Shown here piece after piece: positions 30,128 to 40,063 of a stretch of 46,101 nt of DNA. Position numbers and translations under genes: made by a program. The notes beneath the pieces were generated by a model. The model did not search any database. It had not been told where the DNA came from and saw only the letters and a list, made by a program, of their open reading frames with translations. Source of the DNA: a virus. How positions within the stretch are numbered: the first letter of the stretch is position 1; the number at the start of each line of letters is the position of its first letter. The stretch is from the IMG/VR virus record IMGVR_UViG_3300020477_000038, positions 1-46,101 of that record. One strand, 5' to 3'.

Positions 30128-30541
30128 ATGGCTGGTGAACAGAACGGCACAAATTGCCTCTTATATCGTCTTGATGAGGGAGGCAGCGATCAAGATGAGG
30201 TACTGGTGGGTCAACTTGAGCTGAACCGCACATTCAATGGCGCACCAATCGATATAAGCAGCAAAAGTGATAATGACTGGATAAAGTATATCAATAATGA
30301 GATGGCAGGCCGGGGTAATACAATCTCTGGCACCATCGTTTATAACAATGATGCGGAATATGCTCAGATGCGCGCTGATGCTCAGGCTGGGGTAATTCGG
30401 GTGTATGTGCTCGATTATACCGGGCTGGCGGCTGATGAACTTCGTTTTGAGGGGATCGCCGGTGGTTTATCTGATGAACTCCCAGTGGGCGACAAAGTGA
30501 CCACCAGTTTTACTATCACGTCAACCGGGGTAGATCTGTAA
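30128..30541 (+). CDS. tail tube protein, copy 2
   Basis: 137 residues, homologous throughout to copy 1 (MAGEQNGTNCLLYRLDEG, FNGAPIDISSKSDNDWIKYIN, GTIVYNNDAEYAQMRADAQAG, VGDKVTTSFTITSTG). It arose by tandem duplication and diverged to about half identity by eye. It may build a distinct ring or mix into the tube. The stop overlaps the chaperone start (TAATG). Confidence 0.82.
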   Translation: MAGEQNGTNCLLYRLDEGGSDQDEVLVGQLELNRTFNGAPIDISSKSDNDWIKYINNEMAGRGNTISGTIVYNNDAEYAQMRADAQAGVIRVYVLDYTGLAADELRFEGIAGGLSDELPVGDKVTTSFTITSTGVDL

Positions 30542-30951
30542 TGCAATTCAAGCTTTGTTATAAAACTTACCCCTTCAAAATGAACCTGGCTGCAATGAAG
30601 CAGTTTAAGGAGCGCACCGGCCTGGATTTATGGTTTACGCTGGTGGCGTTCCTTGAATGCTACGTTGAGAATCAACACAAACCCACGCTAACACTCATGC
30701 GCGCCCTGTTTCAAAAGTTGGATTTTGAAACCGCTTCAGAAGTGTTGTATTGCTTGATCCAACAGGCAGAGAAATCCATTGAGATTGAGCAACTGCAAGA
30801 TGCCATGTTTCGTGTTGGCTGGCGGCCTGTTGATGCAGAAGACAGCGAGTTTAGGCAACCCTGGCCACTGGTGATGGTCGATATTGCCAATCAGATTGAC
30901 CGGCAGTTACAGCAGGCCATTGACGTAAAAAAAAAGGCACCCGATGGTTAA
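30541..30951 (+). CDS. tail assembly chaperone, upstream frame (gpG-like)
   Basis: 136 residues (MQFKLCYKTYPFKMNLAAMKQ...), helical, between tube and tape measure genes where lambda has G. Near the end it contains nine A residues, including A AAA AAG (30930-30936). A -1 slip there continues into the frame of the next gene, giving a gpGT-like fusion. The chaperone coats the tape measure during tail assembly. Confidence 0.82.
   Translation: MQFKLCYKTYPFKMNLAAMKQFKERTGLDLWFTLVAFLECYVENQHKPTLTLMRALFQKLDFETASEVLYCLIQQAEKSIEIEQLQDAMFRVGWRPVDAEDSEFRQPWPLVMVDIANQIDRQLQQAIDVKKKAPDG
30930..30936 (+). promoter_or_regulatory. -1 slippery site for chaperone fusion
   Basis: A AAA AAG in frame 0, inside an A9 run (30927-30935). 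After a -1 slip the reading goes GTRWLTIPKAVKTDPFDF and runs on to 31187. Lambda-like phages use this device to make a few percent of a longer chaperone. Confidence 0.8.
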
Positions 30952-30965
30952 CCATACCGAAGGCG

Positions 30966-31187
30966 GTGAAAACAGACCCGTTTGATTTTGACTACTGGGC
31001 CAATTTTAAGGCGGCCGTTAAACAGGGTATTGCGCCCTCAGAAGTCTGGCAACTGGATTACCCCGAACTTTTTCACATTCTTGAGCTATCAGCCGCCACC
31101 GGCGGGTTTGATATTGCGATGATGATCAATGCTGAACGCCGTTCAAATGGCGCCCGCGATCCAAGGTATTTAATCGATGAGCACTGA
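30966..31187 (+). CDS. tail assembly chaperone, -1 frame part (T-like)
   Basis: 73 codons from a GTG at 30966 (MKTDPFDFDYWANFKAAVKQ...), but more probably expressed as the C-terminal part of the frameshift product begun at 30541. No ribosome site suits the GTG. The T-like domain would bind the tube protein while the first domain holds the tape measure. It overlaps the tape measure start. Confidence 0.75.
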   Translation: MKTDPFDFDYWANFKAAVKQGIAPSEVWQLDYPELFHILELSAATGGFDIAMMINAERRSNGARDPRYLIDEH

Positions 31188-33570
31188 AGAATTTTTATTT
31201 CGGATCGCGGCTGACACCAAAGAGTTGAGGGAAGAACTCAAAAAAGCCCGAGCCGAAACCGGCAAGTTTTCCGACGATTTGGACAAGGCCAACGAAAAAG
31301 GCTTAACCCTTAATACGTCACTGAGCAAGGTTGCCTCTGGAGTGGCTATGGTGGCCACCGGCGTGGCGGCTGCTACCACCGCGTTTATTGCTTACTCCAC
31401 TGCGCAGGGTCGCGCTATACGTGAAACGGAAATCATGGCGCAGGCGGCCGGGCTGTCTGTGGAAGAGTTCCGCAAAATGTCCTTTATTATGGGCACGGTG
31501 GGGCTGGACGGTGAAAAGTTCGGCGACATTATGAAAGACACCCAGGAGCGGATCGGGGATTTTCTCGCCACCGGCGGCGGTCCGTTTCAGGATTTCGCGG
31601 ACGTTATGGGCTACACCAAAGATGAGGCCATTGCCTTAGCCTCTGAGTTTGAAACCATGAGTGGGCAAGAAGTGCTGCAGGCCATGGTAACCCGTATGGA
31701 AGAGGCCGGTAAAAGCACTCAACAGATGAGTTTTGCCCTTGAGGGCATGGCATCAGATACCACCAGGCTGATCCCGCTACTTAAAGATGGTGGCGCCCAG
31801 GCAGCAGCGTTGGGTGAAACGTTCGATAAAATCAACGTGCCACTGTCTGAGGAAGAAAACGCGCAGTTCCGCGCGCTGGCTGATAACGTTGATTTAGCAC
31901 AAACCTCGTTTGTGAATTTTCTCAATAATGCGATCGCACCGTTTCTGCCGGCCATTAATGCCGCTGCAAATGCGTTGGCTGAATTTTTCGCTTCAGCGCA
32001 GACTGAGGTCGATCTTGACCGGATTGTTGATGACAACGAACTAGTTAAGCAGGTTGATACGCTCACGGAAATTAACAGGTTGGAAGCGAGCATCAATGAA
32101 AAACTTGAACAACAAAAAAACGCAAGGAAGTTAGGAAGACCTGGTGCTGTTAGTGAAAAGTTAGAAGCGGAATATCAAGCGGCCGCTGAGGCCATCACCG
32201 CGCAGCGAATAGCGATTGAGGAGAGGAATAAAGCTGAGCAGGAGTCCATCGATTTAGAAAGTGAGAAAGGCACTATCAAATCGAATACCGGTGCAGACTC
32301 AATAGACATCAAGCAAAATCTTATTGATGAACTCAAAGATCGTGAAGATGCAAAAAAAACGGCGATCCAGTTGCTTAAAGAAGAGCGTGGAGAGCGCTTA
32401 AAAATACTAGCCGCCATGTTTCAGGGTGAGGCAAGCTTAACCGCATCAGAACTTAAAAAGAAAAACGAGCTCGCCAAACAAATCCATCAAGATTATTTCT
32501 ATCAGGTAAACCAACTGGCCAAAACTCAGAATGAAAGGCGTGTTGAGGGGATGGCCGCCGAGTTATCGACGTTAAATGATTTACTGGCGAACAAATTAAC
32601 CTCTCAGGAAAACTATCAGGCCCGCGTCAATGAAATGTTGGGTCTAGACAGTGATAGTGATTCAACCGAACTTGAGAAATTACAACAGGAACGGTCAGAG
32701 CGACTGCAAATTCTTGAGCGCTCATTTGATGAAGAAGCAGAATTAACACATGATCAATTGCAGCAAAAGAATGAAATATCAAAGCAAATAGAAAGCGACT
32801 ATATTGATTCAATCAATGAGTTAGTGCAGACGCAAGAAGAAAAACGCCTTGAAGCGGCAGAGCGTGAGTTATCAGGGCTGGCTGAGTTATTTGAAAACAA
32901 ACTGATTTCACAGGAGCAGTACGAAGAAAAGCGCCGGGAAATCATTGGGCAGTACGATCCTACCAGTCTGGATCCGGAAGCGCTGGAAGAAAAAAACCAA
33001 CTGGAACTGGAGCAATTGCGTGAAAAATTGGGTGAGCAATTAATCTCCTATGAGGATTATTACACCCAGTTAGCGGATCTTCAAAAGAAAGACACTGAAG
33101 AGAAGAAAAAACAAAAAGATCTCGAAAACTGGTGGTCTGAATCGTCGGTTAAAAAACAAATCGACTTAGGCACCACGCTGCTCACCTCACTGGGCAACAA
33201 CTCCAAAAAACAACATAAAATTCAGCAGGGGTTATCCGCTGCGAATGCGGGCATGAATACCGCCGAGGGGGTAACCAAGGCGCTGTCTAAACAGGATTAT
33301 GCAGGCGCGGCCTATATCGGTTTGACAGGTGCTGCGCAAATCGCCGCAATCTGGGCCTCAACGCCAGATGGTGGCGGATCATCTTCACAGTCACCCGCCG
33401 CGACGCCCGCTGAAACTCCGGCGGTTACCTACAACGAACAAACTACGACCGTGACCGATATTACTGAGGACGTCTCATCTCAGGCAATTTTCAGAATTGA
33501 GTTTACGGATGAAGTGGTCGATGCCGTGGCGCGCAAAATCGACAAGGCAAAAAGTGATGGCCGAGTATGA
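31177..33570 (+). CDS. tape measure protein
   Basis: 797 residues. The N-terminus (FRIAADTKELREELKKARAETGKFSDDLDKA) is a common tape-measure start; a hydrophobic stretch follows (VASGVAMVATGVAAATTAFIA); then long charged coiled coils with three related blocks ending ...NKLTSQENYQ, NKLISQEQYE and EQLISYEDYY; a second hydrophobic part (GAAYIGLTGAAQIAAIWAS) is near the C-terminus. It sets tail length; at about 0.15 nm per residue the tail would be near 120 nm. Confidence 0.9.
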   Translation: MSTEEFLFRIAADTKELREELKKARAETGKFSDDLDKANEKGLTLNTSLSKVASGVAMVATGVAAATTAFIAYSTAQGRAIRETEIMAQAAGLSVEEFRKMSFIMGTVGLDGEKFGDIMKDTQERIGDFLATGGGPFQDFADVMGYTKDEAIALASEFETMSGQEVLQAMVTRMEEAGKSTQQMSFALEGMASDTTRLIPLLKDGGAQAAALGETFDKINVPLSEEENAQFRALADNVDLAQTSFVNFLNNAIAPFLPAINAAANALAEFFASAQTEVDLDRIVDDNELVKQVDTLTEINRLEASINEKLEQQKNARKLGRPGAVSEKLEAEYQAAAEAITAQRIAIEERNKAEQESIDLESEKGTIKSNTGADSIDIKQNLIDELKDREDAKKTAIQLLKEERGERLKILAAMFQGEASLTASELKKKNELAKQIHQDYFYQVNQLAKTQNERRVEGMAAELSTLNDLLANKLTSQENYQARVNEMLGLDSDSDSTELEKLQQERSERLQILERSFDEEAELTHDQLQQKNEISKQIESDYIDSINELVQTQEEKRLEAAERELSGLAELFENKLISQEQYEEKRREIIGQYDPTSLDPEALEEKNQLELEQLREKLGEQLISYEDYYTQLADLQKKDTEEKKKQKDLENWWSESSVKKQIDLGTTLLTSLGNNSKKQHKIQQGLSAANAGMNTAEGVTKALSKQDYAGAAYIGLTGAAQIAAIWASTPDGGGSSSQSPAATPAETPAVTYNEQTTTVTDITEDVSSQAIFRIEFTDEVVDAVARKIDKAKSDGRV

Positions 33571-34295
33571 TAATTAGTAAGTCCAACATCGTATCAACGA
33601 ATAATATTTTGTTGATTTCTGGCACGCTGTCCGATGGTGCCATGGTGAATACGCGCGATCCGGACTTTTCAAGCAACGTTAGCAGTAATTCTACAACGTT
33701 TAGTATTCGATTCACGTCGGTTGGTTCCATCCAATACCTCGGCCTGCACGGACTATCTCTACCGGTTGGTTGTGTTGTGACCATTACCGGCACGGGCTTT
33801 AATCATAGTTACACGACAACCAGAGACGTTAAGAATTTAGTGTTCTATCAATCCACCCCGGCCACCGCCGGTAATCTGACGATTGAATTTTCTGGCGGTG
33901 GCAGTAAAACGATTAGCTATATTCAAGCCGGGCTGGCTACGGTTATTGATTGGGGGACGAACCCCGGGCAGCCTCTGCACTATCTGGCTTCGCAGCGCAG
34001 AACGCGGGCGGCAACTAACGAAAACGGCATGCCGGTGCGCCGGGTTCAGGAGGTTGTCATTCCCCGGCTTCGGCTCACTATGAATAACATGGCAAAAAGT
34101 TGGGCGCGTGATGATCTGCAGGCCATCAGACTAATGTATGAAACCTATGGCATATTGTCTCAGCTCGATTATGAGGATGACAGCCAGCCCGATGAAAGTT
34201 GCGCGCTGTTTGAGCTTTCTGATTTTGCTGTGTCCACGCACAGTCAGACCACCGAATTGGTCAATGTGTCATTAACGTGTAGGGCGCTGGCGTGA
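33567..34295 (+). CDS. tail-tip protein
   Basis: 242 residues (MIISKSNIVSTNNILLISGT...). Beta-rich N-terminal half with Ser/Thr/Gly, then a basic-helical patch (YLASQRRTRAATNENGMPVRRVQEVVIPRL) and an end with conserved-looking TTELVNVSLTCRAL. No catalytic motif. Position directly after the tape measure suggests a distal tail/hub component. Confidence 0.65.
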   Translation: MIISKSNIVSTNNILLISGTLSDGAMVNTRDPDFSSNVSSNSTTFSIRFTSVGSIQYLGLHGLSLPVGCVVTITGTGFNHSYTTTRDVKNLVFYQSTPATAGNLTIEFSGGGSKTISYIQAGLATVIDWGTNPGQPLHYLASQRRTRAATNENGMPVRRVQEVVIPRLRLTMNNMAKSWARDDLQAIRLMYETYGILSQLDYEDDSQPDESCALFELSDFAVSTHSQTTELVNVSLTCRALA

Positions 34296-36640
34296 TCCAT
34301 TATTTTATTGTTGAACTGGATTTGCCGGTGGTAACCGGCACCTGCACGCTCAACGGTAACCCGGGTTTTGGTACGCCGCTGACCTGCCCGGATCAAAGCT
34401 CACCGACAACCAACATCAAAACTTACCAATTCACAAATGCCAATATTATCTTAAGCACGTCAGGCATTTTTAAATGCGTTGAAAACGTCGCAGAAACCCC
34501 GCCGAAACTGAAAGCGGGCAATGGTGTGGCCAGTCGTGCAACATGCACGATCACGCTGTCTGATTTTATCGGCGATCCGAATCCAGACAGCCCCGCCCTG
34601 GTTGATACGCCAGATATTGCTAATTCCGGTACGTTTTTTGGTAAGCTTAAGGCCAGAAACATAATGGCCAACAAACCGGTCCGCGTCCTAGCCTATCAGG
34701 TAGATAATGCCAATAACCACACACTGGTTTCCACCCATCACTATATTGCCACGCAATTAAAGCGCAGTGGCCGGGATAACTGGGTGTTGTCGTGCCAGGA
34801 TGTGTTATTCCGCGCCGATAATGAAAAAAGCCAGTTTCCAAAATTGATCACCGGTCGGTTGTCATCTGATATTACGGACAGTCAAACCAGCATCACTATT
34901 GATGGTGATATTGCCGACTGGACGCCCTATGCCGATTACACCGCTGTCATTGGATCTGATTTATTGATGATCACCAACGCCACGGGAAGCAGTAGCAGTG
35001 TAACGCTTACCGTGGTTCGCGCTTCCACCATTAACATTGGCTCTCGCACTATCGCAAACACGCCAGAATCGCACAGTGGCGGTGATGAGGTATTCCGGGC
35101 GCGTAAATTTGTGGATGCGGATCTGTATGATGTACTGGCCGCCGTGTTTGAAGATGCCGATATTGCCAGCAGTTATTACAGTGCCAGCCAAATACAGGAT
35201 GAACTGGATTCGTGGCTGGGTAGCCTGTCTGGCTCTATCGATGCGATTTTCTACGAGCCCACTGAAACCACCCGTTTTCTGGATGGTTTGTGTCAAACCT
35301 TAATGCTGGATATATACACCGATGTGAGTACCGGCAATATTGTTGTTAAAGCCACCTCGCCATGGTCAAGCACCGCCGCGACGTTAACGGAAGGGGTCAA
35401 TTTTAACTATGGCTCATTGAGTATCGAAGAGCCTGAAGAACTGTATTACTCGCGGGCGTTCCTTCAGTACGACAAACGCAAATTGACGCAAAATAGCGAT
35501 GATGTGAATTTTGCCCGCTCAAGCCTTGCGTATAACACGGCCCTTGAGGGCAGTTTGTACTATGACGAAGAAAAAGTTAAAAAGCTCGGCAAATCAATCA
35601 TTCTATCCAATAAATCAAACAATATTGAAGTGGCTGATCTAACGGTCGTCCGGTTTGCTCAGCGGTTCAGTAATCGCCCGCAACGATTGACGTTCGAAGT
35701 GGAAGAGGCGGATTTAAATTTTGAGCTGGCGGATGTGATAGAAATTCTGTCCACTGATAATCAGGATGTTGACGGCAGCCCACGCCACGGCGTCCGGGCG
35801 CAAGTGGTGCAGATCGCGCCAATTAGTCGCGGCATAGGCCGCCGGTATAAGGTATCAACGGTAACCTATAATCCCTACGCAGGCAGCACGGCCGGTGAGG
35901 ATATCGTTATCAATAATACCTATGACGTGAATCTCTATACCGCTGCAGGTGGTCCGGTAACCTCCGGCACGTTTACATTTATCATTGGCCAGAATGTTGG
36001 TCAGAACGAACTCTCACAAGCGCTCAATTCCGGCTCTATCCCGTCCGGCTCAACCGTTAATATTGTCCTCATTAACGGTGCGGTATTGATGGGTAAGGGC
36101 GGGAACGGTAAAACCTCCGAGTCGGGCGCCTCGCTCGATGGTTTCTCAGGGGGGGATACCGTCACCATTCAATCGGGTCTCACAGTCAATATTTATCTCA
36201 ACGGTACTACCCCGGATTTTGGTAACGGTACGTATGTGGCGGATGGATATTTATATGCCGCTGGCGGTGGTGGCGCGGCGGCATACACCACTGATAACGG
36301 CGTGCAAGCATTTGCCTCAGGCGGCGGTGGACGAGGTAACACGCCTGGCGTCCGGGGGGTAAAGACCGATACTTATCCAACGCTCGGATCAATGACGTTG
36401 CCCGCGGACGGTACCACGTCAGCCCCTGGCGGCGGTGGTTACGCAGAGCTTAACGGCGTGGTTGCTCAGGGCGCGGCGGGTGGTGACATAGGTCAGCCCG
36501 GCGGCAGCTCCTTTAATGGTAGCGGTGGCGCCAGCGGTCGAGGGCTGATATCAAATGGCTCAACGGTGAATATTTACACTGACGGGGAGACCTCCCGGTT
36601 TGTTAATGGTTCTGGCGATACTCCAGCCTCTTTATCGTAA
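34292..36640 (+). CDS. tail hub/tip protein with Gly-rich adhesin-like tail
   Basis: 782 residues. The N-terminal ~500 residues contain alternating beta domains (FKCVENVAETPPKLKAGNGVASRATCTITLSDFIGDPN..., RLTFEVEEADLNFELADVIEIL) as in baseplate hubs of siphophages. The last ~200 residues are Gly/Ser-rich with GGGG clusters (AAGGGGAAAY, ASGGGGRG, APGGGGYAEL), like the receptor-binding loops of T-even gp38-type adhesins. It probably links the tail tip to receptor recognition. Confidence 0.7.
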   Translation: MIHYFIVELDLPVVTGTCTLNGNPGFGTPLTCPDQSSPTTNIKTYQFTNANIILSTSGIFKCVENVAETPPKLKAGNGVASRATCTITLSDFIGDPNPDSPALVDTPDIANSGTFFGKLKARNIMANKPVRVLAYQVDNANNHTLVSTHHYIATQLKRSGRDNWVLSCQDVLFRADNEKSQFPKLITGRLSSDITDSQTSITIDGDIADWTPYADYTAVIGSDLLMITNATGSSSSVTLTVVRASTINIGSRTIANTPESHSGGDEVFRARKFVDADLYDVLAAVFEDADIASSYYSASQIQDELDSWLGSLSGSIDAIFYEPTETTRFLDGLCQTLMLDIYTDVSTGNIVVKATSPWSSTAATLTEGVNFNYGSLSIEEPEELYYSRAFLQYDKRKLTQNSDDVNFARSSLAYNTALEGSLYYDEEKVKKLGKSIILSNKSNNIEVADLTVVRFAQRFSNRPQRLTFEVEEADLNFELADVIEILSTDNQDVDGSPRHGVRAQVVQIAPISRGIGRRYKVSTVTYNPYAGSTAGEDIVINNTYDVNLYTAAGGPVTSGTFTFIIGQNVGQNELSQALNSGSIPSGSTVNIVLINGAVLMGKGGNGKTSESGASLDGFSGGDTVTIQSGLTVNIYLNGTTPDFGNGTYVADGYLYAAGGGGAAAYTTDNGVQAFASGGGGRGNTPGVRGVKTDTYPTLGSMTLPADGTTSAPGGGGYAELNGVVAQGAAGGDIGQPGGSSFNGSGGASGRGLISNGSTVNIYTDGETSRFVNGSGDTPASLS

Positions 36641-36660
36641 TCATTTAGTAAGGAATTATT

Positions 36661-39600
36661 ATGGCGGCACCTATTGCCAGCGCGGGCAGTAATCAAACGG
36701 TTGATCCCGGCGAACTTGTGACGCTCGACGCATCCGGCTCAAGCGATCCGGACGGCCACACGCTCAGTTATGTGTGGCAGCAATTAAGCGGCACCACCGT
36801 AACGCTATCCAGTCCCGGCGCAGTAAACCCGACCTTTACCGCGCCCGCAACCCCGCAGGATTTGTTGTTTCGCGTGGTGGTGGATGATAGCAATGGTGAT
36901 GGCCCGACGATTTCAAGCCCGGTCACCATCACGGTGGCTGGTGCCGTAACGGCCCCCACCGCCGATGCAGGCAGTAATATTAATGATGCCAGCGTGGGCG
37001 TATTGGTGACGCTCGACGGTAGCGGCTCTACCGATCCGGATGATTTACCGCTCACCTACGCATGGACGGTGGCGGAAGTGCCGGCCGGATCAGGTATTAC
37101 CGCGCTCACCAACACGACTACCGCAAATCCGAGTTTCACCCCGGATGTGGCGGGTATTTACCGGTTCACCTTAACTGTAAATAACGGTACTGAGTCATCT
37201 GCCCCCGATAACGTGTTTGTGACGGCCATTGATCCGGCCACCATTCCGGTGGCCGATGCCGGTGAAAACCAAAACGATGCCGTTTATGGTGAGGTTATCA
37301 CCCTGGACGGCTCAGGCTCCACCGATGATGTGGGGGTGACGAGTTACCTGTGGTCTCAACTGGGCGGCCCGACAGTGACGCTATCCAGCACGACCTCTGC
37401 GCAGCCGACCTTTACCGCGCCGACTGGCACAAATGATGAAATACTGGTATTGCAGTTTTCCCTGATTGTTGAGGATGCCGACGGCAACCGCAGTGAGCCG
37501 GCCGCCGTGGCTGTATTGGTGAATCCGCACAATACCGCACCCGTGGCGGTAACCTCGGGTAATTTTACAGTTAACTGGGGTGAGACGGTGATGCTGGATG
37601 CCAGCGGATCCAGTGATGCCGATGGCGACGATTTAACCTATGTGTGGGTACAACTGGCAGGCCCGACAGTCACGTTATCGGATGTTGAAGCGGCGCAGCC
37701 TACCTTTACCGCCCCGAACGAAAACACACAATTGGATTTTGGCTTAATTGTTCGCGATACGGCAGGCGCTACCAGCTCCCCGGCGCTGTCCATTATCACT
37801 GTCGAGGAAGTAAACGGGATCCCGGTGGCGGACGCGGGTACCGCACAAATCGCCGATGCCGATGATATTGTGACGCTGGACGGTAGCGGCTCAACGGATG
37901 CCGATGGGGATGATTTAACCTATGCCTGGTCGCAACTATCCGGCACGCCGGTGGAATTAAGCAGTTACAGCGCCGCGCAGCCGACCTTTACCGCCCCGGC
38001 GTTAGCCGTGGCTGATACGTTGGTGTTTCAGTTGGTGGTTAATGATGGCCGCGATTCCAGCGCCCCTGCCACGGTGAATATTGATGTTAATGCGACCGGG
38101 TATGATTCGCAGCCACCGCGCATAACCCTTTATGGCCCGACCGTTTATGAAATCGGACAGGGCGGCACTTATACTGAGGCGGGCGCCACCGCCTATGATA
38201 GTTATGATGGTGTGGTGGCGGTGACTATTTCCGGCACGGTGGATACCGCTACCCTGGGTACTTACATTGTGACCTACAGCTCCACCGATGCCGCGGGCAA
38301 TCTTGCCAGCGTGCAGCGCACCGTTAAAGTGGTCGATCCTACTACCTTTAAAGATCATTCCGTGGGTGATTTTCACAGTGCCGGGCCAACCGCCCCAGGC
38401 CAACCGGTTGAAGATGATCCATTACTGGCAGAAAGCTTTGTTGACGGTGAGTTAGTCCGGATTGGCTGGGCGGATATTAACCCGGCGCCGGGTGTGTTTG
38501 TTTTTTCAGACATTCAGCGCCGCATTGATTTGGCCGCTGAGAATGGCAAAACCATTAGCCTGGGGATCGTCGATGGTGATGAGGCCCCCCAGTGGTTAAA
38601 AGACGCATCAGAAACGTTTACGTTTATCTTTCGTGAGGGCTCGCCCGATCAGCAAACGTTTATCGCGTGCCTGCCCTGGGATGCCAATTACTTAAGATTC
38701 AAAGCGGAATTGGTTACGGCATTGGGTAATGCCTTCGACAGCAATCCGACACTCACCACGATATATTTTAGTTATGCCGCCATGACGAACGGGTTAGAGT
38801 TTCACTGGCGGGTGGATGAGGCAGCGTACACCGCCGCCGGTTACACGCAGGAAAAACTGTTAGCATCGGCTAAAACCGTACTGGATAACTACATTGGGAG
38901 CTTCCCGAAAACACCCATTGCCATTGAGGGTCATACGGTGTTTGAGTCTGAGTATGTGTTTGAATCGCTCTATGATTACGGCTACTCACTGATAGGCGGA
39001 CGGCTGGGGATCGGCCTGTGGTGGCTCGCCTCGCGCATTGTGCTGAATACCTCAGGCAATGATTACGACACAGTGATCTGGCCAATCGCCGTGCGCTGCC
39101 AACAACAGGGCGGTTTTATTATCGGTCAGACCGTGGGTAACTTTACCGAGCGGCCGGATCGGTTCGACTCGGGAGAGGGCTGGACGTCCGAGGAAGCGTT
39201 TACCAATGAGCGGTTATTTTTCAACGGCGGTAACGCTGATGATATCACCATTGATTGCTGGGAGCTCTGGACCAAGGATTTACAAAACCCCTCAATCGTA
39301 GCGCTCATTGATAGCGTTGTGCCACCTGATCCGGTTGCTAAGGCCGGTCTGGATGCCACCGCCGAACCGGGCGAGCAGATCACGCTGGATGGCACCGCCA
39401 GTGAGAGCCCGTTGAACCTGCCGCTCACCTACACCTGGCAACAACTATCCGGCGCCTCAATTGCCAATACGTTAAGCGGGGCAGATACCGCCACGCCATC
39501 CTTTACCGCGCCATACTCACCAACGGGAACCGTGATCGTTATGGAGCTGGTGGTTTCGGATGGCAATAACACCGGCCGTGATACCGTATCGATTACCGTG

Positions 39601-40026
39601 CCAGCGGTTGATACCGATGAACATGAGGCGCTGTTTGCCAAAGTTGGTTTTTCGCAGCAGGCCTATCACATTGGCGCCTATCAGGGCGCGGGCAATACTA
39701 TCGCCCTGAAATTCCGGCCGGATAACGCGTACCCGGGCGTGCTGGTGGATGGCGATGGATACATTGATTTTGAGGCCAACAGCATCACCAAGGCTGAATT
39801 TCACGCCGGTGGCGAAGTGATTTCATCTGATGATTCCGGTGATGCGGTGGTGATCAGCGGCGCACAAATCGAAATCAAACCCGGCCAGCTATCGCTGCAG
39901 CCTGGACTCTATACCGATGCTGCAGTGGCGGTGTATTTCGCTGGCGCGACCTCGGGAATATTTTTAGCCGGTCCGGCCTCCCCCGTGGGTATGTTGCTCA
40001 CCTTCAGGAGTGCAACCGGCGCATGA
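36661..40026 (+). CDS. large fibre protein: PKD-like repeats plus glycosidase-like domain
   Basis: 1121 residues. Five PKD/K319L-type Ig-like domains (~1-475) repeat the pattern ADAG...VTLDGSGSTDxDG...LTYxWxQLSG...VTLSS...QPTFTAP. Next comes a bacterial Ig-like domain (~480-560: YEIGQGGTYTEAGATAYDSY), then a ~320-residue TIM-barrel-like domain (VRIGWADINPAPGVFVFSDI, PQWLKDA, NGLEFHWRVDE, AIEGHTVFE) with candidate acid residues in GLEFHW and IEGH. A sixth PKD domain (~895-985) and a beta C-terminus follow. Likely binds and perhaps trims surface glycans. The hydrolase family is not identified. Confidence 0.75.
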   Translation: MAAPIASAGSNQTVDPGELVTLDASGSSDPDGHTLSYVWQQLSGTTVTLSSPGAVNPTFTAPATPQDLLFRVVVDDSNGDGPTISSPVTITVAGAVTAPTADAGSNINDASVGVLVTLDGSGSTDPDDLPLTYAWTVAEVPAGSGITALTNTTTANPSFTPDVAGIYRFTLTVNNGTESSAPDNVFVTAIDPATIPVADAGENQNDAVYGEVITLDGSGSTDDVGVTSYLWSQLGGPTVTLSSTTSAQPTFTAPTGTNDEILVLQFSLIVEDADGNRSEPAAVAVLVNPHNTAPVAVTSGNFTVNWGETVMLDASGSSDADGDDLTYVWVQLAGPTVTLSDVEAAQPTFTAPNENTQLDFGLIVRDTAGATSSPALSIITVEEVNGIPVADAGTAQIADADDIVTLDGSGSTDADGDDLTYAWSQLSGTPVELSSYSAAQPTFTAPALAVADTLVFQLVVNDGRDSSAPATVNIDVNATGYDSQPPRITLYGPTVYEIGQGGTYTEAGATAYDSYDGVVAVTISGTVDTATLGTYIVTYSSTDAAGNLASVQRTVKVVDPTTFKDHSVGDFHSAGPTAPGQPVEDDPLLAESFVDGELVRIGWADINPAPGVFVFSDIQRRIDLAAENGKTISLGIVDGDEAPQWLKDASETFTFIFREGSPDQQTFIACLPWDANYLRFKAELVTALGNAFDSNPTLTTIYFSYAAMTNGLEFHWRVDEAAYTAAGYTQEKLLASAKTVLDNYIGSFPKTPIAIEGHTVFESEYVFESLYDYGYSLIGGRLGIGLWWLASRIVLNTSGNDYDTVIWPIAVRCQQQGGFIIGQTVGNFTERPDRFDSGEGWTSEEAFTNERLFFNGGNADDITIDCWELWTKDLQNPSIVALIDSVVPPDPVAKAGLDATAEPGEQITLDGTASESPLNLPLTYTWQQLSGASIANTLSGADTATPSFTAPYSPTGTVIVMELVVSDGNNTGRDTVSITVPAVDTDEHEALFAKVGFSQQAYHIGAYQGAGNTIALKFRPDNAYPGVLVDGDGYIDFEANSITKAEFHAGGEVISSDDSGDAVVISGAQIEIKPGQLSLQPGLYTDAAVAVYFAGATSGIFLAGPASPVGMLLTFRSATGA

Positions 40027-40063
40027 AAAACTTTAACGAAAAGCTTTATAAGGACCTACAACC

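Noticed and set aside
31719-32096. 125-codon minus-strand frame inside the tape measure gene
   Set aside because: Antisense shadow of coiled-coil codons, rich in Ser/Leu, no start signal.
36661-38100. Direct DNA repeats within the fibre gene as mobile or recombination repeats
   Set aside because: Similarity follows PKD protein domains with many base changes; explained by domain duplication.
38002-38403. 133-codon minus-strand frame inside the fibre gene
   Set aside because: Gly/His/Ile-rich antisense image of the PKD repeats; no ribosome site.
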